Positions 1-5,334 of a stretch of DNA of 6,102 nt are shown here, one piece after another. Both the position numbers and the translations under genes were made by a program. This stretch comes from an uncultured Elusimicrobia bacterium. Lineage in GTDB: Bacteria; Elusimicrobiota; Elusimicrobia; UBA1565; UBA9628. The stretch covers positions 1 through 6,102 of the forward strand of contig CAIQSZ010000444.1 of assembly GCA_903874575.1 (NCBI GenBank), read 5' to 3'. Every line of letters starts with the position of its first letter. Position 1 is the stretch's first letter. The notes under the pieces were generated by a model that made no database searches, was not told the DNA's origin, and saw nothing but the letters and a program-made list of their open reading frames with translations.

Positions 1-585
1 CCCGTCGGCTCCACCGGGGACAACTACGACCGCTACCTGGTGCGCATGGCCGAGGTCGAACAGTCCCTGCGGATCATCGAGCAGGCGCTCGCGCAGATTC
101 CGGCCGGCAAGCACTCCCTGGCGCCCGCCGAGATCAAGCACGCCTACGAGCTCGAGGACATGGGCAAGCGCGGCGACACCGAGCTGATCTCCAAGTACGC
201 CGCGAAGGTGGACCAGACCCTCGAGGGCATGGGCCGGGAGACGCACGGCGACGTGCGCTCCCCGAACCGCTGGGCGACCTTGCCGGCCAAGGAGAACACC
301 TACACCAACATCGAAGGCTTGATGAACCATTTCGAGCTGGTCATGTGGTCGTGGGGCGTCAAGATCCCGCCGGGCGAATCGTACTCCGCCGTCGAGGGCG
401 CCAACGGCGAGCTGGGCTTCCACGTCGTCAGCGACGGCAGCGACGGTCCTTCGCGCGTGCGCTGCCGCCCGCCGTGCCTGTACATCATGGCCGCCCTGCC
501 CAAGATGCTCAACGGCGGCATGATCGCCGACATCATCCCGACTTTCGGATCCGTCAACATGATCGCCGGAGAGCTGGACCGATGA
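1..585 (+). CDS. nuoD: NADH-quinone oxidoreductase subunit D (NuoD), C-terminal part, 5' end outside the window
   Basis: This is the 49-kDa-type subunit of complex I, which with NuoB forms the quinone-reducing site at the junction of the peripheral and membrane arms. The frame is open from base 1 and ends at TGA 583-585, giving 194 codons. An ATG at base 40 lies inside the conserved region and is not the start. Family signatures seen: GDNYDRYLVR near the left edge (codons 6-15), ENTYTNIEGLMNHFELV (about codons 98-114), IPPGESY, then GELGFHVVSDG, and the typical ending with MIAD and GELDR. It is homologous to the large subunit of [NiFe] hydrogenases, but this ending is the NuoD type. The linker between the IPAGKH segment and LPAKENTY (codons 41-93) is some 40 residues longer than in E. 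coli NuoCD as I recall it; it is rich in charged residues and looks largely helical. The stop overlaps the nuoE start (ATGA). The family assignment is very secure. Confidence 0.96.
   Translation, partial: PVGSTGDNYDRYLVRMAEVEQSLRIIEQALAQIPAGKHSLAPAEIKHAYELEDMGKRGDTELISKYAAKVDQTLEGMGRETHGDVRSPNRWATLPAKENTYTNIEGLMNHFELVMWSWGVKIPPGESYSAVEGANGELGFHVVSDGSDGPSRVRCRPPCLYIMAALPKMLNGGMIADIIPTFGSVNMIAGELDR
568..573 (+). promoter_or_regulatory. Shine-Dalgarno site for nuoE
   Basis: GGAGAG lies within the end of nuoD, 8 bases before the ATG at 582. It supports that start, which also forms an ATGA overlap with the nuoD stop, over upstream in-frame ATG codons such as the one at 345 that lie inside nuoD. 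Confidence 0.6.
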
Positions 586-1049
586 GCGCCTTCACCCCCG
601 AACAAGAAAAAGTCCTGGTCGCTTGGACGAAACGCTACCCGTACCCGAACATGGGTCTGGTCGAAGCCCTGCGCTCGGTGCAGGAGTGGCATCGCTGCGT
701 GACGCCCGCCGCCGCCGCCCGCGTCGCCGAGCTCTTCGAACTCCCGTTCAGCCGCGTCTGGGGCGTGGCGACTTTCTTCCCGTCGTTCACGACGAAGCCC
801 ACCGGCAGGCATCGCGTCGGCCTCTGCCACGGGCTTTCGTGCTCCTTGGCCGGCTCCGACAAGATGGAGACCTGCCTTGAGGAGACGCTGGGCACGAAGG
901 CGTTCGAGACCTCGGCCGACGGCAAGCTCTCATGGGAACCCATGGAGTGCCTGGGCGCCTGCGAGCAGGGTCCCGCCCTCCTGGTCAACGACCGGCTGCA
1001 GGGCCAAGCGACGCCGGACAAGATCGCCAAGCTCAAGGAACTGAAGTGA
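582..1049 (+). CDS. nuoE: NADH-quinone oxidoreductase subunit E (NuoE), 24-kDa [2Fe-2S] thioredoxin-like subunit
   Basis: NuoE is part of the NADH-input module of complex I on the cytoplasmic side and pairs with NuoF; its [2Fe-2S] cluster (N1a) lies close to the FMN. The product is 155 aa, a usual length for the family. An N-terminal helical part (about residues 1-60) precedes the thioredoxin-like ferredoxin domain, which opens with WGVATFFPSF (about 60-69). The cluster ligands are all visible: C82 and C87 (C-x4-C in LCHGLSC) and C123 and C127 (C-x3-C in ECLGACEQGP). The start is ATG 582, which overlaps the nuoD stop in ATGA and has a GGAGAG site at a good distance; the frame is open further upstream only because it shadows nuoD. 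The stop TGA 1047-1049 overlaps the GTG start of nuoF, so the two partners are probably translationally coupled. Nothing looks broken. Confidence 0.96.
   Translation: MSAFTPEQEKVLVAWTKRYPYPNMGLVEALRSVQEWHRCVTPAAAARVAELFELPFSRVWGVATFFPSFTTKPTGRHRVGLCHGLSCSLAGSDKMETCLEETLGTKAFETSADGKLSWEPMECLGACEQGPALLVNDRLQGQATPDKIAKLKELK
1035..1040 (+). promoter_or_regulatory. Shine-Dalgarno site for nuoF (supports the GTG start)
   Basis: AAGGAA within the last codons of nuoE ends 5 bases before GTG 1046. There is no ATG between the nuoE stop and the conserved KILTKHF segment, so this site helps fix a GTG start. Confidence 0.65.
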
Positions 1050-2272
1050 CCAAGATCCTGACGAAGCATTTCGACGAGGCGACCTTGCACGAGCTGGCGA
1101 CCTACGAGCGCCTGGGCGGCTACCAAGGGCTGAAGAAGGCCCTGGCCATGGCGCCGGCCGACGTGACGGCCGAGGTGGTGAAGTCGAACTTGCGCGGCCT
1201 GGGAGGCGCGGGCTTCCCGACCGGCGCGAAGTGGGGCACGGTGCCGCCCACGGACAAGGTTCCCGGCCCGCGCTACGTCGTCGTCAACTGCGACGAATCG
1301 GAGCCCGGCTGCTTCAAGGACCGCGTGCTCGTCACGCGCGCGCCGCACCAGCTCATCGAGGGCCTGCTCATCGCGGCCCACGCGGTCGGCGCCCGTCAGA
1401 CCTTCATCTTCATCCGCGGCGAGTATCAGAACCAGTACGACGTCCTGGCCCGAGCCGTCGCCGAGGCGGCCGCCGCCGGCCACGCCAAGCACGCGTCCAT
1501 CGACCTGATGCGCGGCGCGGGCGCCTATATCTCCGGATTGGACACCGCCTTGCTGGAAACCATGGAAGGCAAGAAGGCGTGGCCGCGCCAGCCCCCGCCG
1601 TTTCCGACCGTCGCGGGCCTGATGGGCCAGCCGACCGTCGTCAACAACGTCGAGACCTTGTCGATGCTGCCGTTCATCCTCCGCGAAGGCGGCGAGGCGT
1701 TCGCGAAGATCGGCTCGGCCAAGAACGGCGGCACCGTGGTTTTCTCCGTCTCCGGCCACGTCGAGAAACCGGGAGTCTACGAAGTCCCTATGGGCACCAA
1801 ATTGCGCGACGTCCTCGCCCTGGCGGGGGGGGTGCGCGGCGGTCGGAAGCTCAAGTGCGTGATTCCGGGCGGCACCTCCATGCCTCCGCTGATGGAAAAG
1901 GACCTGGACCTGGCGCTGGATTTCGATGCCATTCGCGCCGCCGGGACTTTTCTGGGCGCGGGCGGCATGATCGTCCTGGACGAGACCGCGGACGCGGTCG
2001 AAGTCGCCCACAACATCGAGCGCTTCCTGGCGCACGAGTCCTGCGGCCAGTGCACGCCCTGCCGCGAGGGTTCGTTTTGGAATGAGGAGATCCTGCACCG
2101 CATGCTCCACGGCAAGGCGACCGCGGAGGACGCTCCGAACCTGGCCCGTATCGGGGAGAACATCACCGGCAAGGTCATCTGCGCGCTCGGCGACACGGTC
2201 GGCATGGTCACGCGCGCGTACCTCCAGCGTTTTCCGGAAGACTTCAAGAAGCGGGTGTCCTCGAATGGCTAA
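1046..2272 (+). CDS. nuoF: NADH-quinone oxidoreductase subunit F (NuoF), NADH-, FMN- and [4Fe-4S]-binding subunit
   Basis: NuoF oxidises NADH with FMN and passes electrons through cluster N3 into complex I. The product is 408 aa from GTG 1046 (GTGA overlap with nuoE, AAGGAA upstream); homologues usually begin with the same KILTKHF segment, so the start is well supported. The in-frame ATG at 932 lies inside nuoE. Domain order: FMN/NADH-binding Rossmann-like part with GGAGFPTG (53-60), DESEPG (83-88) and YISGLDTALL (161-170); SLBB domain (about residues 230-310, with SGHVEKPGVY and LAGGV); C-terminal cluster domain with C333, C336, C339 (ESCGQCTPCREG) and C379 (ICALGD). The pocket departs from the usual family pattern: Leu52 where GRGGAGFP has Arg, and S-G-L-D at 163-166 where most homologues have C-G-E-E. 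Length is slightly below the usual 420-445 aa. HoxF or formate dehydrogenase beta subunits are related, but the context makes NuoF certain. Confidence 0.95.
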   Translation: MTKILTKHFDEATLHELATYERLGGYQGLKKALAMAPADVTAEVVKSNLRGLGGAGFPTGAKWGTVPPTDKVPGPRYVVVNCDESEPGCFKDRVLVTRAPHQLIEGLLIAAHAVGARQTFIFIRGEYQNQYDVLARAVAEAAAAGHAKHASIDLMRGAGAYISGLDTALLETMEGKKAWPRQPPPFPTVAGLMGQPTVVNNVETLSMLPFILREGGEAFAKIGSAKNGGTVVFSVSGHVEKPGVYEVPMGTKLRDVLALAGGVRGGRKLKCVIPGGTSMPPLMEKDLDLALDFDAIRAAGTFLGAGGMIVLDETADAVEVAHNIERFLAHESCGQCTPCREGSFWNEEILHRMLHGKATAEDAPNLARIGENITGKVICALGDTVGMVTRAYLQRFPEDFKKRVSSNG

Positions 2273-3743
2273 GCGCGTCAAGTTCAAGCTCAACGGCCGC
2301 GAGATCGAGGCCGAGGAAGGCCGTCTCGTCATCGACGCCGCCAAGGACGTCGGCGTCGAGATCCCGCACTACTGCTACCACCCGGCGCTGGGCAACCCCG
2401 GCAACTGCCGGATGTGCGTCGTCGAGGTCGCCGGCGCGCCCAAGCCCCAGATCTCCTGCCGCACCGCGGTGCGCGAGGGTCTGGACGTGCAGTCCGACAG
2501 CGCCGCCGCCAAGCGCGCGCAGGCGTCCGCCCTCGAGCTCCATCTGGTCAACCACCCCCTCGATTGTCCCGTCTGCGACCAGTCCGGCGAGTGCGGCCTT
2601 CAGGACTATTACATGAAGATCGGGCAGTACCAGAGCCAGGTGCGCGAGAACAAACAGCACAAGGACAAGCGCGTCGAGGCGGGCCCGCACGTCATGCTCG
2701 ACCAGGAGCGCTGCATCCTGTGCACGCGCTGCACGCGCTTCGTCGAGAACGTGACCAAGACGTACGAGCTGGGCGTCTTCCGCCGCGGGCACGCAGAGCG
2801 CGTCGAACTGACGCCCGGCAAGGTCCTGGACAACGACTACTCGGGCAACGTCGTCGACATCTGTCCCGTCGGCGCGCTCACCGACCGCGATTTCCGCTAC
2901 AAGGTCCGCGTCTGGTACCTGGACAAGACCGACTCGGTCTGTCCGGGCTGTTCGCGAGGCTGCGCCGTCTCGGTCCACACGAACACGAAGCGCCCGTGGC
3001 ACAACGACGGCAAGCGCGTCGCGCGCCTGAAGCCGCGATACAATCCCGAGATCAACGGCCACTGGATGTGCGACGAGGGCCGCTACGGTTTCGGCTCGCT
3101 TGACAGGGACCGGCTGGGCCGCGTCCTGCGCCTGGCGCCTCGCGAGGAGGAGCTTTCCTGGGACGCGGCGTGCGCGGCGATCGCCTCCGAACTGCGCGGC
3201 GGGGCCGTCGCGTTCGTCGCGTCGGGCATGCTCTCCAACGAGGACTGGTCCGCGGCGAAAACGTTGTTCGCCGGCGCCAAGTTCTACTTCACGCCCGAGC
3301 CCGACCAAATCGGCGCCGAGGACGCGCTGCTCAAGCGCAAGGAGAAGGTCCCGAACCTGAAGGCCGCCGAGGCGCTGGGCCTGAAGAGCGGCTCGTTCGA
3401 CGAGTTGGCCGCCGACTTGGACGCCGGACGCGTGCGCGTGCTCTACGTCGTCGAGCGCGACCTCGGCCGGATCTGGGGCGAGGAGCGCGCCAAGACGCTG
3501 GTCTCGAGGGCCGCGTGCGGCGTCTTTCAGGGTCCGAACGCGTGCGCCGTCAGCGAGGCGTTCCGCTACCGTCTGCCGGCCACCGCCTACGTCGAGGAGT
3601 CGGGCCGTTTCACGAACTTCGAGGGGAAGGTCTCGAAGTACGAGAAGGCCCTCGAACCGATCGGCTCGGCCAAGCCGGACTGGGAGATCTTCGACGCGAT
3701 CCGCGCCGCGCTCGAAACCTCCGGCAAGGGGGCCGCCGCGTGA
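2265..3743 (+). CDS. nuoG: NADH-quinone oxidoreductase subunit G (NuoG), multi-cluster iron-sulfur subunit, short form
   Basis: NuoG relays electrons from NuoF toward NuoI in the peripheral arm. The product is 492 aa, starting at ATG 2265, 8 bases inside the nuoF end; the SD there is weak (coupling likely). Seen in order: a [2Fe-2S] ferredoxin domain with C37, C48, C51, C65 (N1b type); a His-Cys [4Fe-4S] motif with H97, C101, C104, C110 (N5 type); a ferredoxin motif C150, C153, C156 with C200 before PVGAL (N4 type); then C226, C229, C233 and C269, the extra cluster (N7 type) kept in E. coli and Thermus but lost in mitochondria. The molybdopterin-oxidoreductase-like domain is cut to about 220 residues: it begins with WMCDEGRYGF (267-276), keeps a SGMLSNEDW segment (320-328) and ends with the family-like SGRFTNFEGKV (446-456). 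E. coli NuoG is about 908 aa, so the middle of this fold is missing. The reading frame is clean, so this looks like a natural compact form rather than a broken gene. Confidence 0.95.
   Translation: MAKRVKFKLNGREIEAEEGRLVIDAAKDVGVEIPHYCYHPALGNPGNCRMCVVEVAGAPKPQISCRTAVREGLDVQSDSAAAKRAQASALELHLVNHPLDCPVCDQSGECGLQDYYMKIGQYQSQVRENKQHKDKRVEAGPHVMLDQERCILCTRCTRFVENVTKTYELGVFRRGHAERVELTPGKVLDNDYSGNVVDICPVGALTDRDFRYKVRVWYLDKTDSVCPGCSRGCAVSVHTNTKRPWHNDGKRVARLKPRYNPEINGHWMCDEGRYGFGSLDRDRLGRVLRLAPREEELSWDAACAAIASELRGGAVAFVASGMLSNEDWSAAKTLFAGAKFYFTPEPDQIGAEDALLKRKEKVPNLKAAEALGLKSGSFDELAADLDAGRVRVLYVVERDLGRIWGEERAKTLVSRAACGVFQGPNACAVSEAFRYRLPATAYVEESGRFTNFEGKVSKYEKALEPIGSAKPDWEIFDAIRAALETSGKGAAA
3726..3732 (+). 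promoter_or_regulatory. Shine-Dalgarno site for nuoH (supports the GTG start)
   Basis: AAGGGGG in the end of nuoG lies 7 bases before GTG 3740. It favours this GTG, which overlaps the nuoG stop as GTGA, over the TTG at 3749. Confidence 0.65.
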
Positions 3744-4807
3744 GCGCGTTGTCTCCTGAAATCCTGCTCTGGACCGCGGTGAAGGTGCTGGCCGCCGTCG
3801 CCGGCTTCGGCCTGGGCATCGCCGGCTTCCTGGGCTGGGTGGAGCGCAAGCAGAGCGCGGTCATGCAGGACCGCGTGGGCGCCAACCGCGCCGATATCTT
3901 CGGCGTCACGATTCTCGGCCTGTTCCATCCGATCGCCGACGCCGTCAAGATGCTCACGAAGGAGGACTTCCAGGCGAAGGGCGTGCACAAGCCGCTTCAC
4001 GGCTTGGCGCCCATGATCTCCCTGGGCTGCGGCATGTTCTGCCTGGCCGCGCTCCCGTACGGCGGGACCATCGCGGCCTTCGGCCGCGCCTGGGACCTCC
4101 AGCCCATCGCGTCCTCCGTCGGCCTGCCGTTGGTCTTGGCGGCGCTGGCGTTCGGCGTGCACGGCATCGTGATGGCCGGCTTCGCATCCGGTTCCAATTA
4201 CGGCCTGCTCGGCGCCTTGCGCGGGGCCGCCCAGATGGTCGCCTATGAAGTCGCGCTGGCGTCCTCGCTGGCCGGCGTCATGTTCATCTACGGCACGCTC
4301 GATCTCCAGCAGGCCGTGCTGTGGCAGGTCGCCCACGTCTGGGGCATCGTCTGTCAGCCGCTGGCCTTCATCCTCTTCCTGACCGCGGGCGCCGCCATCA
4401 CCAAGCGCACCCCATTCGACCTGCCGGAGGGCGAGAGCGAGATCGTCGGCTATCACGTCGAATACTCCGGCATGAAGTTCGGCATGTTCCTGATGACCGA
4501 CTTCTTCGAGTCCATCGTCGTCTGCGGCCTCATCACGACGCTCTTTCTCGGCGGCTGGGCCGTTCCGGGATTGGACCTGTCGTCGATGGGACTGCTCGGC
4601 GGCGCGCTGATGCTGGCCAGCTTCACGGCGAAGGTCATGGCGCTCCTGTTCCTGCTGATGCAGATTCGCTGGACCCTGCCACGCTTCCGCTTCGACCAAC
4701 TGCTCGACCTGGGCTGGAAGAACCTCCTGCCCCTGTCGCTGATCAACTTCCTCGTCACCGCGTGGCTGGTCTACTTCCACCGGACCGGAGCCCTCTCATG
4801 GCGATGA
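3740..4807 (+). CDS. nuoH: NADH-quinone oxidoreductase subunit H (NuoH), membrane subunit at the quinone chamber
   Basis: NuoH is the membrane subunit joining the peripheral arm to the proton-pumping arm and forms much of the quinone tunnel. The product is 355 aa, slightly longer than the usual 320-350, with about eight hydrophobic membrane segments (first about residues 8-33, last about 328-346). Conserved pieces: GWVERK (32-37) followed by MQDRVGANR (42-50), HPIADAVKMLTKED (63-76), the YGLLGALRGAAQMVAYEV stretch (154-171, with E170), the charged loop RTPFDLPEGESE (223-234), YHVEYSGMKF (238-247), and RWTLPRFRFDQLLDLGW (310-326). The conserved acidic residues of the E-channel loop are present. 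The GTG start overlaps the nuoG stop and has AAGGGGG upstream; the in-frame ATG at 3170 lies inside nuoG. The C-terminus overlaps the start of nuoI. No defects are seen. Confidence 0.96.
   Translation: MSALSPEILLWTAVKVLAAVAGFGLGIAGFLGWVERKQSAVMQDRVGANRADIFGVTILGLFHPIADAVKMLTKEDFQAKGVHKPLHGLAPMISLGCGMFCLAALPYGGTIAAFGRAWDLQPIASSVGLPLVLAALAFGVHGIVMAGFASGSNYGLLGALRGAAQMVAYEVALASSLAGVMFIYGTLDLQQAVLWQVAHVWGIVCQPLAFILFLTAGAAITKRTPFDLPEGESEIVGYHVEYSGMKFGMFLMTDFFESIVVCGLITTLFLGGWAVPGLDLSSMGLLGGALMLASFTAKVMALLFLLMQIRWTLPRFRFDQLLDLGWKNLLPLSLINFLVTAWLVYFHRTGALSWR
4787..4790 (+). promoter_or_regulatory. Shine-Dalgarno site deciding the nuoI start
   Basis: GGAG in the end of nuoH is 7 bases before ATG 4798 but 13 bases before the second in-frame ATG at 4804, which forms an ATGA overlap with the nuoH stop. 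Spacing favours 4798; the protein differs by only two residues. Confidence 0.5.
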
Positions 4808-5334
4808 CCGTCCGCGTCGTGGAACGCCCGCGGCGCCCCTTCGGCACGCAGATTTACCTCGTCGAGGTATGGAAGGGCCTGGCCGTCACCTTCCGCCACT
4901 TTTTCGTGAACATGGCGCGCCACGCCATGATCGCGCTGGGACTGAAGGGCGTGACGCCCGGCTCGGTCACCATCCAATACCCGGAGGACCCCGCCGTCCT
5001 GGGCAAGCGCGCGCGCACCCGCCACCGCCTGCTCAAGCGCGACGACGGCGCCCCTCGCTGCACCGCCTGCCTGCTCTGCGAGACCATCTGCCCGGCCAAG
5101 TGCATCCGCATCACCGCCGAGGACGCCCCCGACGTCCTCGTCGAGAAGCGCGCCAAGACCTTCTCGATTGACCTGGGCATGTGCATCTTCTGCGGCTACT
5201 GCGTCGAGGCTTGCCCCGTGGACGCCATCCACATGGACGCCAACGACGTGGAGATCGCCGCCTACGGCCGCAAGGACATGATCTGGGACATGCCGGAACT
5301 CTTGGGCGATAAGAAAAAATGTTCTTCACGGTGA
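4798..5334 (+). CDS. nuoI: NADH-quinone oxidoreductase subunit I (NuoI), 2x[4Fe-4S] ferredoxin subunit
   Basis: NuoI carries clusters N6a and N6b, which pass electrons from NuoG to NuoB near the quinone site. The product is 178 aa from ATG 4798 (176 aa if ATG 4804 is used). An amphipathic N-terminal part with GLAVTFRHFF (27-36) is followed by an inserted segment (about 37-55) before the conserved TIQYPED (58-64); this insert is not in the E. coli protein as I recall it but occurs in myxobacteria-like homologues. Two ferredoxin motifs are complete: C88, C91, C94, C98 (CTACLLCETICP) and C129, C132, C135, C139 (CIFCGYCVEACPVDAI). The C-terminal tail DKKKCSSR is encoded across an A6 tract and overlaps the first 16 bases of the next gene. 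The stop is TGA 5332-5334. The assignment is secure; the start is uncertain by two codons. Confidence 0.95.
   Translation: MAMTVRVVERPRRPFGTQIYLVEVWKGLAVTFRHFFVNMARHAMIALGLKGVTPGSVTIQYPEDPAVLGKRARTRHRLLKRDDGAPRCTACLLCETICPAKCIRITAEDAPDVLVEKRAKTFSIDLGMCIFCGYCVEACPVDAIHMDANDVEIAAYGRKDMIWDMPELLGDKKKCSSR
5311..5319 (+). other. A-rich start region / possible slippery A6 tract at the nuoI-cyclase junction
   Basis: In the nuoI frame the codons are AAG AAA AAA TGT. The last A of the run is also the A of the cyclase ATG (5319-5321). There is no clear Shine-Dalgarno site, so this purine-rich stretch may itself help initiation, or re-initiation after the nuoI stop at 5332-5334 may be used. A -1 slip on the second AAA codon would continue directly in the cyclase frame. 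AAA is an uncommon Lys codon in this window, which makes the run stand out. Function is inferred only. Confidence 0.35.

Noticed and set aside
1825..1832. Run of eight G bases in nuoF, considered as a phase-variable tract or a sequencing error
   Set aside because: The frame continues into conserved SLBB and cluster-domain sequence, so the count is right as given; a housekeeping gene in an operon is an unlikely phase-variation target, and such runs occur by chance in GC-rich DNA.
635..2344. Long open frame on the minus strand (569 codons) opposite nuoE and nuoF
   Set aside because: Low-complexity, Arg/Ala/Gly/Asp-rich product with no recognisable motif, lying fully opposite well-conserved genes; an expected shadow in GC-rich DNA.
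2244..3308. Minus-strand open frame of 354 codons opposite nuoG
   Set aside because: Composition is that of an antisense shadow (Ala, Val, Arg, Asp rich), no family signature, no ribosome site of note.
2265..3743. nuoG considered as a pseudogene or truncated gene because of its short length
   Set aside because: The frame is uninterrupted, all sixteen cluster ligands are present, the C-terminal family segment is kept and the stop overlaps the nuoH start, all consistent with a working compact form.
3587..4780. Minus-strand open frame of 397 codons opposite nuoH
   Set aside because: Rich in Gln, Glu, His and Arg because it mirrors hydrophobic codons of the NuoH membrane helices; no independent evidence of coding.
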